NCBI RefSeq assembly: GCF_014762705.1
Contig: NZ_JABURL010000123.1
Location: forward strand, 19,562-83,561
Direction of reading: 5' to 3'
Source: Cyclobacterium sp.
Lineage (GTDB): Bacteria > Bacteroidota > Bacteroidia > Cytophagales > Cyclobacteriaceae
DNA: 64,000 bases
Position numbers and translations under genes: made by a program
In this document: piece by piece, positions 25,974 through 34,830 of the stretch
Numbering within the stretch: position 1 is the first letter of the stretch
Layout: each line of letters begins with the position of its first letter
The notes under the pieces: generated by a model
The model's database searches: none
Told to the model about the DNA's origin: nothing
Seen by the model: only the letters and a program-made list of their open reading frames with translations

Positions 25974-26351
25974 ATGGTTAAAATAGTTTTAATTGACGAT
26001 GATCCTATCAGTATTTTTGTTACAGAAAAATTGATACAACGGAATATCATGGAGCCTTGTAGGGTTTTCTCTTTTGACAATGCTATGGATGCCTTAAAAG
26101 ACATTTATCACATCAACCCCCATTATTTATTTCTTGACCTGAATATGCCAGAAATGACTGGCTGGGATTTTTTGGAAGTTTTCAATCCTGTCAAAGCAGA
26201 TCCTGAGATTTATATTTTAAGCAGTTCCGTTGATGAACGGGATATCATGAAGGCCAATCAATATGATAAAGTAAAGAAATACCTCTCCAAACCACTTATT
26301 AAGCAATATATCAATTTGATTTTTGGCAAATCCGGACAGGATTCCCACTGA
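25974..26351 (+). CDS. Single-domain response regulator
   Basis: A 125-residue receiver domain without an output domain: acidic pocket in LIDDDP, phospho-acceptor D55 (YLFLDLNMPEMTGW), signal residues SSS and the conserved Lys in YLSKPL. Proteins of this form pass phosphate between kinases or act by protein contacts. The start at 25974 is preferred, because 15 extra residues of the longer frame do not belong to the fold and a promoter element falls within them. No kinase is next to it. Confidence 0.9.
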   Translation: MVKIVLIDDDPISIFVTEKLIQRNIMEPCRVFSFDNAMDALKDIYHINPHYLFLDLNMPEMTGWDFLEVFNPVKADPEIYILSSSVDERDIMKANQYDKVKKYLSKPLIKQYINLIFGKSGQDSH

Positions 26352-26382
26352 AAAAAATAATTTTTTTAGGCTAAGCAGAAAC

Positions 26383-26390
26383 TACTTTTG
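26383..26390 (+). promoter_or_regulatory. Bacteroidetes -7 element before the gene at 26423
   Basis: TACTTTTG matches TAnnTTTG 32 bp before the ATG; the -33 region is only a T-run. Confidence 0.35.
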
Positions 26391-26422
26391 CTGAAATTGG
26401 TTTATACATAAAAAATAAAACC

Positions 26423-26908
26423 ATGGCAAAAGCGAATCCCAACCTGATATTTAAACTGCGTAAAACAGTAGAAAAATTAAAGAAAGGTGCAACTTACCAA
26501 TGGGGGCACATGGGTGCCTGTAATTGTGGAAACCTGGCACAGGAAATCATTCAGATAAGTAAGGCTGAAATTCATAGGCTGGCCATGCAGCGTTCCGGAG
26601 ATTGGAGCGAACAGCTGGTAGACTATTGTCCGAGTAGTGGCATGCCCATGGACCTTATGATTTCAAAACTGTTGGATTCAGGGCTGGAAAGAGATGATCT
26701 GATTCACCTGGAAAAGTTGTCAGACCCTGAAATATTGTCCCATATCCCAAAAGAGCGGAGGGATAAAATGGTTAAAAATCACATTGGGGATGTAATTCTT
26801 TATCTGGAAACCTGGACTCAGATTCTGGAAACACAATGGGCTGCTGCTCAGCCCGTACAGGTCCTTTCTGTAGGCCGGAAAATAAATTATTCAGAGGCCT
26901 TGAGTTAA
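26423..26908 (+). CDS. Conserved hypothetical protein
   Basis: A 161-residue soluble protein, mostly helical, with a striking GACNCGNLAQEI stretch near residue 31 and a second Cys in DYCPSSGMPMD. These could bind metal or form a disulfide, but no known motif is met. The rest is charged helices (LDSGLERDDLIHLEKL, ERRDKMVKNHIGDVILYLETW). I do not recognise the family. It has its own -7 element and is followed by a very acidic small protein. Confidence 0.78.
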   Translation: MAKANPNLIFKLRKTVEKLKKGATYQWGHMGACNCGNLAQEIIQISKAEIHRLAMQRSGDWSEQLVDYCPSSGMPMDLMISKLLDSGLERDDLIHLEKLSDPEILSHIPKERRDKMVKNHIGDVILYLETWTQILETQWAAAQPVQVLSVGRKINYSEALS

Positions 26909-26963
26909 TTCCGAAAATTTCATTAATTAGCCAAAATTAACGTAGATAAAAAACCTGGGGCTT

Positions 26964-27149
26964 ATGAATGAAGACTTTGACAACGATTTTGAAGAAGATC
27001 CTGATGATGAATTCGATGAGGAATTCAACGATTTGGTTTTCGATGAAGAAGAAGACAATGGACTGGAGGATGATGTTTTCATGGATTTTGATGAAGATGA
27101 TTTCGATGAACTGGAGGAAGACTTTTCAGAAGACGATGAGTTTGAATAA
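26964..27149 (+). CDS. Very acidic small protein
   Basis: A 61-residue frame in which more than half the residues are Asp or Glu and almost no basic residue occurs. It begins MNEDFDNDFEEDPDDEFDEE. It is 55 bp after the upstream gene. Codons vary between GAA/GAG and GAT/GAC rather than repeating, so it is not a simple DNA repeat. Function unknown; such proteins can be nucleic-acid mimics or metal buffers, but nothing here decides. The antisense Ser-rich frame is a mirror of it. Confidence 0.6.
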   Translation: MNEDFDNDFEEDPDDEFDEEFNDLVFDEEEDNGLEDDVFMDFDEDDFDELEEDFSEDDEFE

Positions 27150-27284
27150 TACTCTTGTGGATTAAACTCATTTAGTGGATTCATAAAATTGAGGCTTTAC
27201 CGGTATTGGTTTGGATAAATCCTTTGTAATCCGTTTTTTGCTTCCTAAATTGCGTTCAATTTTGATATCAAAACCATTTTGTAT

Positions 27285-27431
27285 ATGTTATTAGAAATAT
27301 TCAGTTCTCCGATAGCGTCCGGAGCCCAGGTTTTTTGGTTGATTGTGGCCATCCTGGTTGGCTTGGGAGCAGGCTTGTCTGCCATTGATTTTAGAAGCAC
27401 TGTGTTTAAAAAAGAAGAGAAAGATCATTAA
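27285..27431 (+). CDS. Small single-span membrane protein (48 residues)
   Basis: A 48-codon frame starting MLLEIFSSPIASGAQVFWLI. It has one hydrophobic segment (about residues 17-34) and a basic/acidic tail FRSTVFKKEEKDH. The stop codon TAA is the first part of a strong terminator, as expected for a real short gene. No family recognised. Confidence 0.55.
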   Translation: MLLEIFSSPIASGAQVFWLIVAILVGLGAGLSAIDFRSTVFKKEEKDH

Positions 27432-27465
27432 AAAAAAGCCGGTCACACTGACCGGCTTTTTTTTT
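27431..27465. terminator. Bidirectional rho-independent terminator
   Basis: AAAAAAAGCCGGTCA (27431-27445) pairs with TGACCGGCTTTTTTT (27449 on) around a 3-nt loop, with long A and T flanks. It serves the small membrane protein on the plus strand and the peptide transporter on the minus strand. Confidence 0.92.
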
Positions 27466-27499
27466 ACTTTTAGTTTTTCTGCCGTTACGATATTTTTTT

Positions 27500-29095
27500 T
27501 CATCGGACCTTGCCCATTAATTTTCTTATGGGGCCGGATAAAACCATTAGCACCAATCCTGCGCCTACTACAGTGTAGACGATTAAAAGGTACTGTTGGG
27601 GCATTTCAGCCAATGCTTCGCTGGTACCTCCACTGGCGCTTCCGGCAATTCTCCCTGCAACAAGGTTACCCATAGCGATGGAAAGAAACCACATGCCCAT
27701 CATTTGGCCGGCAAACTTCTTCGGCGCCAGTTTGGTGGTCAAACTCAATCCCACCGGGCTAAGACTTAGCTCACCAAAGGTATGAAACAAGTAAGTAATC
27801 ACCAGCCAGGTAGGAGCTGCCAGATCACCTGAAGCGGCAATTTTGGCTGCAAAATACATGACCAAAAATCCTATCCCCAATAAGATAAGCCCAAACGAAA
27901 ATTTCAATGGGGAACTAGGCTCCATTTTTTTCCTGGCCAGCCCCACCCACATGGCTCCAAAAAAAGGAGCGAAAATAATGATAAATATACTGTTTACAGA
28001 CTGAAAATATCCCGCAGGAATTTCCCAGCCCAACATCATCCTATCTGTAAACCTTTCTGCAAATAAATTCAGAGATGATCCGGCCTGCTCAAATCCGGAC
28101 CAAAATATCGCGGAAAAAACAAAAAGTATCATGATCACCAAAACCTTCTTTTTTTGCTCCGCGTCCAATCCCCCAAACAGTAATACATAACCAAAATACA
28201 ACAGTGCCACTATAGCGATTACGGTATTCGAAACTTCTGCAATAGCCACGGGATCCAGTCGGATGATTTGTAAAAAGAACAGTACTATCAAAACAAAAGT
28301 CAGGCCCAATATGAGCCACATCCCTTTAAAAGCACGCTTTTGTGCTGCCTTTTCCCCAGGATCCTGTGGCAAAACAGCTTCTCCTATTCCTTTTAAATAT
28401 CCTCCTGTGAGCTTGTACTGCACCAGCCCCATCAACATTCCGAATCCGGCAAGTCCAAATCCAAGATGCCAGTTGTATACAGCGAGGGTACTACAGGCTA
28501 TGGGAGCCAAAAATGCCCCCAAATTGATCCCCATGTAGAAAATGGAAAATCCAGCATCTCTCTTTGAACTGTTTTCCGGATACAACTGCCCAACAATTGA
28601 ACTGATATTCGGTTTGAGCAAACCTGTACCCAAAACGATCAGTACAAGGCCCAAAAAGAAGGAAGGCAAGTCTATGCCCGAAAGCTGATTGGAAGTGCCT
28701 TCTTTTCCAGATAGCCAATGAAATAGACCCGGCAAAGCCATGGTAAAATGCCCTATGGTGATGATGATTCCACCGATCCAGACGGATTTTTTGAGACCGA
28801 TAAGGCGGTCTGCTATCCAGCCTCCCGGAAGAGCCAGCAGATAAACCCCCATAGAATACAAACCGTAAATGGCCCCAGAGGTCTGATCATCAAAACCCAG
28901 GCCTCCGGTGGCAATAGGTGCTGTCATGAACAAAATGAGCAGGGCCCGCATGCCATAATAGCTAAATCGTTCCCACATTTCTGTAAAGAAAAGGGTCATC
29001 AGGCCTTTGGGGTGACCAAATAATTGGGGGCCTTCGTATTCCAGAATGTCTTCCGGGGCATTGTGTTTTCCTAAAAACTTGTCTTCTTTTTTCAA
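27500..29095 (-). CDS. POT family proton-dependent oligopeptide transporter
   Basis: Inner-membrane symporter of 531 residues importing di- and tripeptides with protons. The ExxERFxYYG proton-coupling motif (FFTEMWERFSYYGMRA) sits in helix 1. The PTR2 signatures GGWIADRLIGLKKSVWIGG and FSIFYMGINLGAFLAP follow, with twelve or more membrane helices. The start is a TTG at 29095, chosen because the conserved stretch GHPKGLMTLFFTE needs the N-terminal residues and no ATG is available. In this genome it could take up peptides released by the secreted protease encoded at 49112. Confidence 0.93.
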   Translation of the reverse strand: MKKEDKFLGKHNAPEDILEYEGPQLFGHPKGLMTLFFTEMWERFSYYGMRALLILFMTAPIATGGLGFDDQTSGAIYGLYSMGVYLLALPGGWIADRLIGLKKSVWIGGIIITIGHFTMALPGLFHWLSGKEGTSNQLSGIDLPSFFLGLVLIVLGTGLLKPNISSIVGQLYPENSSKRDAGFSIFYMGINLGAFLAPIACSTLAVYNWHLGFGLAGFGMLMGLVQYKLTGGYLKGIGEAVLPQDPGEKAAQKRAFKGMWLILGLTFVLIVLFFLQIIRLDPVAIAEVSNTVIAIVALLYFGYVLLFGGLDAEQKKKVLVIMILFVFSAIFWSGFEQAGSSLNLFAERFTDRMMLGWEIPAGYFQSVNSIFIIIFAPFFGAMWVGLARKKMEPSSPLKFSFGLILLGIGFLVMYFAAKIAASGDLAAPTWLVITYLFHTFGELSLSPVGLSLTTKLAPKKFAGQMMGMWFLSIAMGNLVAGRIAGSASGGTSEALAEMPQQYLLIVYTVVGAGLVLMVLSGPIRKLMGKVR

Positions 29096-29209
29096 ATCAA
29101 ATGCAGTGTAAGTGGTGGTATTTTATAAAATGGGTAATGGATTGAGTACAATTATAACATGATACTACCATTATTTCAGTATTATTGCAAAAAAACAAAT
29201 GATCGTTAT

Positions 29210-29644
29210 ATGAAAACAGGTGAAATTCATACCGAAAAGGGTACCATGAAAATTAATTTTTATGATGAAGATGCCCCCAAAACTGTAGAAAATTTTATCC
29301 AACTTGCCCAAAAAGGGTTTTATGATGGGCTAACTTTCCATAGGGTTATCCCTAATTTTATGGTACAGGGAGGCTGCCCCAAGGGAAACGGTACAGGTGG
29401 ACCAGGCTACCACATCGACTGTGAGTTGGATGGGGAGCTACAATACCATGACAGGGGGGTGCTTTCCATGGCACATGCAGGAAGGAATACAGGAGGCTCC
29501 CAATTTTTCATTTGCCATAATCGGGACAACACACAACATCTGGACAGAAACCATACCTGCTTTGGAAAAGTGACTGAAGGAATAGAGACCCTGGACCAGC
29601 TAAAACAAGGGGATAAAATCACAAAAATCATTATCCATGATTAA
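29210..29644 (+). CDS. Cyclophilin-type peptidyl-prolyl cis-trans isomerase
   Basis: A 144-residue cytoplasmic proline isomerase. The cyclophilin signature and active site are present: the catalytic Arg in TFHRVIPNFMVQGG, GSQFFICH, and DRNHTCFGKV, where the drug-binding Trp of CypA is His. There is no signal peptide. The ATG at 29210 fits the family; the frame is open to 29159, but those 17 residues are not cyclophilin sequence. It converges on the nucleoside transporter, 18 bp away. Confidence 0.92.
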   Translation: MKTGEIHTEKGTMKINFYDEDAPKTVENFIQLAQKGFYDGLTFHRVIPNFMVQGGCPKGNGTGGPGYHIDCELDGELQYHDRGVLSMAHAGRNTGGSQFFICHNRDNTQHLDRNHTCFGKVTEGIETLDQLKQGDKITKIIIHD

Positions 29645-29662
29645 GGATAGGTCCGGCAAAAG

Positions 29663-30946
29663 CTAAAATAGTGCCCCGGCAACAGTGGCAGTCATCAGAC
29701 AGGCAATGGTAGCGGCCAGTAAAGCACGCATACCCAACCTGGAAAGGTTACCCTGTTGTCCGGGTGCTATACTTCCAATCCCACCTACCTGAATGGCAAT
29801 GGAACTGAAATTTGAAAAACCGCAAAGCGCATATGTAGCTATCACAATGGATTTTTGAGACAGCGAACCTGCAGCCTTCATTTCTGCCAGTCCCAAATAA
29901 GCCACAAATTCATTGATTACGGTTTTTTGCCCAAGTAAAGACCCTACCTCCAGGGTATCCTTCCATTCTACACCTATAACCCAGGCAAAAACCCTGAAAA
30001 CCTGCCCCAAAAGGTATTCAAGCGACAAACCGGAAAATGTTCCATCGGTTCCTGATGCCACCAATGCATTGAGTCCCGAGAAATCGCCTACAATTTCGGA
30101 AAGTAAATAGTTTAGGGCTGCGATCACGGCAATGAAAGCCAACAACATGGCCCCAACGTTAAGGGCCAGTTTCAATCCCTCAGCAGCTCCTCTTGACATG
30201 GCGTCTATGAGGTTTACATCAGGAATCTGATCACTGATTTGTAAATTATCATTGATGATATCCTTGTTTTCTTCAGGGATGATTATTTTAGAGATTACAA
30301 TTGCAGCAGGGGCATTCATAATACTTGCCCCAAGCAGGTAAGTGGCGAACCGGGTTTTTTCAACAGGGTCATCTCCCCCCAAAAAAGCAACATAGCCAGC
30401 CAATACCCCCCCGGCAATGGTAGCCATTCCGCCCGTCATCAAACACATCAGCTCAGACCTGGTCATGGTAGGAATAAATGGCCTGACCAATAGAGGTGCC
30501 TCCGTTTGACCCAAAAATATATTTCCAGCAGCCGACAAGCTCTCTGCACCGGATAGCCGCATTGTCCTTGCCATTACCCAGGCAATACCGAAAACGACCT
30601 TTTGAAGAATACCTAAATAATAAAGCCCTGCAGAAACAGTAGAAAAAAAGATAATGGTAGGCAAAACCTGAAATGCAAAAATAAATCCAAAAGAACTGGT
30701 AGCCAGATCTCCAAATAAAAACTCAGCCCCTTCTTCCGAAAAACTTAAAAAAGTTACAAAACCCGCACTAACTTTGGAAAAAAGCCCGGCAACAAAATCA
30801 ACCTTTGTAATCAAAATACCAAAAATCACCTGTAGGCTTATACCTATGCCCACTAATCGCCAATCTATTTTTTTTCTATTTAAAGAAAATAGGGCAGCAA
30901 AAACTACCAGGACCAAAATCCCAAATACACCTCTTAAATAATCCAT
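29663..30946 (-). CDS. CNT family nucleoside transporter (NupC-like)
   Basis: Concentrative nucleoside importer of 427 residues using a sodium or proton gradient, in the inner membrane. The CNT substrate motifs are visible as AAGNIFLGQTEAPLLVRPF (about residue 140) and the C-terminal CGFSNFSSIAIQVGGIGSIA. The gate domain (Nucleos_tra2_N) opens with the paired GVFGILVLVVFAALFSLNRKK helix. It stands 119 bp after the etfB-etfA-bfn operon on the same strand and probably has its own promoter. Confidence 0.93.
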   Translation of the reverse strand: MDYLRGVFGILVLVVFAALFSLNRKKIDWRLVGIGISLQVIFGILITKVDFVAGLFSKVSAGFVTFLSFSEEGAEFLFGDLATSSFGFIFAFQVLPTIIFFSTVSAGLYYLGILQKVVFGIAWVMARTMRLSGAESLSAAGNIFLGQTEAPLLVRPFIPTMTRSELMCLMTGGMATIAGGVLAGYVAFLGGDDPVEKTRFATYLLGASIMNAPAAIVISKIIIPEENKDIINDNLQISDQIPDVNLIDAMSRGAAEGLKLALNVGAMLLAFIAVIAALNYLLSEIVGDFSGLNALVASGTDGTFSGLSLEYLLGQVFRVFAWVIGVEWKDTLEVGSLLGQKTVINEFVAYLGLAEMKAAGSLSQKSIVIATYALCGFSNFSSIAIQVGGIGSIAPGQQGNLSRLGMRALLAATIACLMTATVAGALF

Positions 30947-31065
30947 ACCAGTCCTTTCATTTCACAAACATCACTTGCCGAACTGATACCGGATTTGCCA
31001 TGGTAAGCCTTTCAAATTAAAATAATGGTTTGTGTAAAGGGAAGAAAAACATGTCCGTGCTGGCT

Positions 31066-31677
31066 TTAATTTCTTCTATTGATCTCGTCTCTCAACCGGG
31101 CAGCCTTTTCATAATCCTCATTGCTGATGGCCTTTTCAAGCATCTGGTTTAATTTATCCAGGCTGAAATCCTTCAAGGAGGCTTCCTGAGATTTGCTCTT
31201 TTCTTTAGCCCCCTTACCAGTTCCGCCACTTGCCGATGCTTCCTGCTCTCTTTTTTCATCTTCCTCGGTAAACTCTATCGCTGCCTCCGTCATTACCGAA
31301 CTGGCACAAAATATGGGTGCATCAAACCTTACTGCTATCGCAATGGCGTCGGATGGCCTTGCGTCAATCTCTACTTTTTTGAAAGAACTGTGGCACATAA
31401 TTTTGGCATAAAACACTCCCTCTCTCATGTCTGAGATCAAAATATGATCCACAGAAAATTGAAAATTCGAAGCAAAAGATTTAAATAAATCATGTGTCAT
31501 AGGCCGATTGGGAATGATTTTCTCAATTTCTATGGCAATAGCCTGAGCTTCAAACATACCAATTACGATAGGAAGCTTTCTTTTTCCTTCAGATTCACCC
31601 AATATCAGGGTAAAAGAACCCGATTGTGCGCTATTCGAAGACAAGCCCAGGATTTCTAACTCAATTGTATTATCCAC
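31066..31677 (-). CDS. Bifunctional nuclease family protein (BFN/DUF151) with UVR motif
   Basis: A 203-residue protein: the BFN/DUF151 domain spans about residues 1-135 (LGESEGKRKLPIVIGMFEAQ, RPMTHDLFKSF, DARPSDAIAIAVRF). A low-complexity charged linker and a C-terminal UvrB/UvrC-type helical hairpin (about 168-203, EKAISNEDYEKAARLRDEI) follow. The family has RNase/DNase activity in plants and is of unclear role in bacteria. The start is a GTG at 31677, 3 bp after the etfA stop, so it is translated with the electron-transfer flavoprotein genes. Confidence 0.9.
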   Translation of the reverse strand: MDNTIELEILGLSSNSAQSGSFTLILGESEGKRKLPIVIGMFEAQAIAIEIEKIIPNRPMTHDLFKSFASNFQFSVDHILISDMREGVFYAKIMCHSSFKKVEIDARPSDAIAIAVRFDAPIFCASSVMTEAAIEFTEEDEKREQEASASGGTGKGAKEKSKSQEASLKDFSLDKLNQMLEKAISNEDYEKAARLRDEINRRN

Positions 31678-31680
31678 AGT

Positions 31681-32649
31681 TTATTGTTTTAATGCTTTAA
31701 TCGCTTCTGTCAGCTTTGGGACTATTTCAAAAGCGTCCCCTACTATACCATAATCCGCTGCCTTAAAAAAAGGAGCCTCTGGATCCTTGTTTATAACCAC
31801 AATATGTCTGGAGGCGTTCACTCCAGCCAGGTGCTGAATCGCCCCTGAAATCGCTATAGCTATATACAAAGAAGGAGCCACCTTCACTCCGGTTTGACCC
31901 ACATGTTCATGGTGGGGCCTCCACCCCAAATCCGAAACAGGTTTGGAGCATCCCCTGGCTGCATGAAGGGAATCAGCCAAATCCTCTATCATCCCCCAGT
32001 TTTCCGGACCATTCAAGCCCCGCCCCCCTGATACGACGATATCTGCCTCGGGCAACAAAACCTCCCCGCTAGCCTTTTCCTTCCCGGTTATTTTGGCGGC
32101 AAAAACGGACTCAGGCAACTCTAAGGTCAACTTCTCAACAGTAACAGCCGTACCATCCGTTTTGATAGGCTGGGTATTCTTTTTTATGGCCAATATCCTG
32201 TTCTCTGTTGTAATGGCAGTATCCACAAAAGCTTTTCCCGTGAAAATACTTCTTTTTACTACAAAGCCATCCGAAAGTTCAGGCAAACCAACTACATTGG
32301 AAACCAAACCTGCATTCAATTTAACAGCTAATCTTGCTGCTACTGCATCACCTAAAGCAGATTTTGCCAGGACAAGAGTACTGGCGTTAACCTGTTGATA
32401 AACCAAAGCGATCATATGGGCATGAGCCTGAATGACTCCGGAATTTAATCGCTCATCAGCCACATGATAAATGGCCTCTGCCCCTGCCTGACCCAACAGT
32501 TCCCAGTCCTCTTCTGCAATCGTACCCAATCCCAAAACACTGACTTTTCCTCCGGATCTTTCTGACAGAGCGGATGCATAGGAAACAGCTTCCAAAGAAG
32601 AGTTCTTGATTTTTCCCTGATCTTGTTCTATATATACTAATATTGACAT
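31681..32649 (-). CDS. etfA: Electron transfer flavoprotein subunit alpha
   Basis: FAD-carrying subunit of 322 residues that accepts electrons from acyl-CoA dehydrogenases and passes them on to the ETF:quinone oxidoreductase. The N-terminal nucleotide-binding half is followed by the C-terminal FAD domain with SGGRGLNGPENWGMIEDLA, QTGVKVAPSLYIAIAISGAI and INKDPEAPFFKAADYGIVGD. It is second in an operon after etfB (13-bp gap) and before bfn. With the dienoyl-CoA reductase at 17248 it serves fatty-acid oxidation. Confidence 0.95.
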   Translation of the reverse strand: MSILVYIEQDQGKIKNSSLEAVSYASALSERSGGKVSVLGLGTIAEEDWELLGQAGAEAIYHVADERLNSGVIQAHAHMIALVYQQVNASTLVLAKSALGDAVAARLAVKLNAGLVSNVVGLPELSDGFVVKRSIFTGKAFVDTAITTENRILAIKKNTQPIKTDGTAVTVEKLTLELPESVFAAKITGKEKASGEVLLPEADIVVSGGRGLNGPENWGMIEDLADSLHAARGCSKPVSDLGWRPHHEHVGQTGVKVAPSLYIAIAISGAIQHLAGVNASRHIVVINKDPEAPFFKAADYGIVGDAFEIVPKLTEAIKALKQ

Positions 32650-32662
32650 TTTCTTTGGCTAT

Positions 32663-33394
32663 TTAAAGTATTTTGGCGTCATTTTTCAGCAATTCCACCA
32701 ACTGATCCACATTTTCCACAATCTTTACCTCACCCTTCGGCGCAGGAAGTTCGTAAATCCTGGTCTCTGTCCTTTGCTCCATTGAGACAGCATCCACCAC
32801 ATTCAATGGCTTTGTTCTGGCAGACATGATCCCTCTCATATTCGGGATTTTCCATTCTGCTATGGGTTCCTGGCATCCTGCTATGAAAGGCAAGGCTACC
32901 TCAATAAATTCTTTCCCGCCTTCGATTTCCCGGTCCAATCTGGCAGTCTTACCTTCTAATTCCAGTTTCATTACAGGGGAAACGGAGGGGATACCTAATA
33001 ATTCACCCACCATGCCATGTACCATACCTCCATTAAAATCAATCGATTCCCTTCCCATTAGGATCATGTCGTAATCCTTTTCTTTGGCCTGATGGGCAAT
33101 TTGCTCCGCCACAAAATAGGCATCCTTGGGAAATGCATTTACACGTATGGCTTCATCTGCACCAATGGCCAACGCCTTCCTCAGGGTAGGTTCAGTTTCC
33201 GCCTCGCCAACATTGAGCACAGTAATGCTGCCGCCAGTCTCTTCTTTAAGTTCCACCGCCCTTGCCAGCGCATAGTCATCATAGGGCCCAATAATAAATT
33301 GAACACCGGTTTTGTCCAACTGTGTATTTCCAGCTGTGAATTTGATCTTTGAAGTGGTATCAGGCACATGCGTGATACATACCAATATATTCAT
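32663..33394 (-). CDS. etfB: Electron transfer flavoprotein subunit beta
   Basis: AMP-binding subunit of 243 residues that pairs with EtfA. It starts MNILVCITHVPDTTSKIKF and contains the ETF beta core with GPYDDYALARAVELKEE, KAKDYDMILMGRESIDFNGG and the closing signature near GIMSARTKPL. Length is normal. It is the first gene of the etfB-etfA-bfn operon. The intergenic space to the divergent TPR gene is 56 bp and must hold the promoters of both. Confidence 0.95.
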   Translation of the reverse strand: MNILVCITHVPDTTSKIKFTAGNTQLDKTGVQFIIGPYDDYALARAVELKEETGGSITVLNVGEAETEPTLRKALAIGADEAIRVNAFPKDAYFVAEQIAHQAKEKDYDMILMGRESIDFNGGMVHGMVGELLGIPSVSPVMKLELEGKTARLDREIEGGKEFIEVALPFIAGCQEPIAEWKIPNMRGIMSARTKPLNVVDAVSMEQRTETRIYELPAPKGEVKIVENVDQLVELLKNDAKIL

Positions 33395-33406
33395 GTAATT
33401 TTTAAT

Positions 33407-33414
33407 TAACTTTG
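33407..33414 (+). promoter_or_regulatory. Bacteroidetes -7 element that sets the start of the TPR gene
   Basis: TAACTTTG matches TAnnTTTG and puts transcription start near 33420, after the alternative TTG start at 33412. The ATG at 33451 is therefore the likely start. Confidence 0.45.
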
Positions 33415-33450
33415 TTCACAATTCTTAAAAATAAATGCAATTCCCCTACC

Positions 33451-33777
33451 ATGAAACATGCTGACAGGATAAAGGAACTTTTACAATACATTGAAAAAGA
33501 ACCTAATGATCCTTTTAACATTTATGCCCTGGCTTTGGAATACCAAAATCAAGACAAAGAAAAGGCTTCTTTTTATTTTAACAAACTATTGGAAGAACAT
33601 AAAAGCTATCTTCCTACCTATTATCATGCTGCCTTACTGTTTATGGAACTTAATCAGCCTGAAAAAGCAGAAAAAACATTCCTTGATGGCATTGCCCTGG
33701 CAAATACCCAAAACGATGCACATGCCAAAAAGGAATTGCAAAACGCTTATTTCAATTTTCAGGTTGATGGAGATTAG
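33451..33777 (+). CDS. Small TPR-repeat protein
   Basis: A 108-residue soluble protein with about two and a half TPR units (NDPFNIYALALEYQNQDKEK, SYLPTYYHAALLFMELNQPE, KAEKTFLDGIALANTQND). It is likely a protein-contact module. No signal peptide. The start at 33451 is supported by a promoter element at 33407 downstream of the possible TTG start. It is divergent from etfB; partner unknown. Confidence 0.82.
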   Translation: MKHADRIKELLQYIEKEPNDPFNIYALALEYQNQDKEKASFYFNKLLEEHKSYLPTYYHAALLFMELNQPEKAEKTFLDGIALANTQNDAHAKKELQNAYFNFQVDGD

Positions 33778-33831
33778 ACCGGCGTGCCCTTTCGGGGATC
33801 CTATTGAATTCCAAAACTGTAGTGGTACAAA

Positions 33832-34830
33832 TCAGTCTATTTTCAAAACCAACTTTCCTAACTGCTGGCTGTTTTTCATTTTATCAAAGGCAGGCACAGC
33901 ATTTTTCAGAGAAAATACTTCGTCTACAAGGGGAATGATTTTATGAAGCGTTACCCATTCCAGCATCTTTTTAAAATCTAAATCAGACCCCATGGTGGAG
34001 CCTTGTATGTTCAGCTGTTTCCAGAATATTTTACGGGCATCAATTTCACCAGGATTTCCCAAAGTGGCTCCATAGACTACAATCCTTCCTCCTGGTCTGG
34101 CCACTTCGATTAAATCATTCAATGTGTTTCCCATGGCACTGTCTATAATAAGGTCAAAACCCATTTCGGCAGTTTTAGCTTCATTGACCCAATCTGCTTT
34201 ATAGTTATATCCGGCTCCAACGCCCATTTCGAGGGCTTTTTCAAGTTTCCAGTGCTCACCACTGCTCACGCTGACTTTTGCTCCGGAACTCAGGGCAATC
34301 TGAACGGCCATTTGGGCTACCCCTCCTCCAAAACCAGTCACCAATACCTTGTCTTCCTTATGCAAATGTCCCTGGTAGACCAGGGCCCGGAACGCTGTTA
34401 GTCCTGCCAATGGTAAAGCCGCTGCCTGAAAATCATCCAAATGGGAGGGTTTTTCGTGAACCCTGTCCATTTTTACACAAATATATTCGGCCAGGGTTCC
34501 ATGATTGGGCATACCCAGAATACTGAAATCAGCTCCCTGGGCGGATGGATTATTCCCCCAATTATTGGCAGGGTTTATTAACACTTCTTTTCCTATCCAA
34601 TCCGGATCTACCCCTTTTCCTGCTTCTACAACTGTTCCGCTTCCATCCGAACCCAAAATAATACCGTCCTTTAAATTGGGATATTTCCCTTGCCTGCACC
34701 ATTGATCTCTATGGTTCAAGGCTGCAGCTTTTATTTTTATTTTAATTTCCTGCCGACCCGGAACTGGTTCTTTTAAATCCACCAGGGAAATCCCTTCGGG
34801 GTGATTACTATTTAAAACGATACACTTCAT
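33832..34830 (-). CDS. Zinc-free medium-chain dehydrogenase/quinone reductase family protein
   Basis: A 332-residue NADPH-dependent oxidoreductase of the MDR superfamily, with GroES-like N-terminal fold (ALNHRDQWCRQGKYPNLKDG, GSDGSGTVVEAG) and a Rossmann domain (VLVTGFGGGVAQMAVQIAL near residue 160). The structural and catalytic zinc ligands of alcohol dehydrogenases are missing, so quinone or enone reduction is more likely than alcohol oxidation. Substrate unknown. It is a single gene. Confidence 0.88.
   Translation of the reverse strand: MKCIVLNSNHPEGISLVDLKEPVPGRQEIKIKIKAAALNHRDQWCRQGKYPNLKDGIILGSDGSGTVVEAGKGVDPDWIGKEVLINPANNWGNNPSAQGADFSILGMPNHGTLAEYICVKMDRVHEKPSHLDDFQAAALPLAGLTAFRALVYQGHLHKEDKVLVTGFGGGVAQMAVQIALSSGAKVSVSSGEHWKLEKALEMGVGAGYNYKADWVNEAKTAEMGFDLIIDSAMGNTLNDLIEVARPGGRIVVYGATLGNPGEIDARKIFWKQLNIQGSTMGSDLDFKKMLEWVTLHKIIPLVDEVFSLKNAVPAFDKMKNSQQLGKLVLKID

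Noticed and set aside
26927..27184. Ser-rich minus-strand frame of 85 codons
   Set aside because: It is the mirror of the Asp/Glu-rich plus-strand gene: acidic codons read as Ser codons on the other strand.
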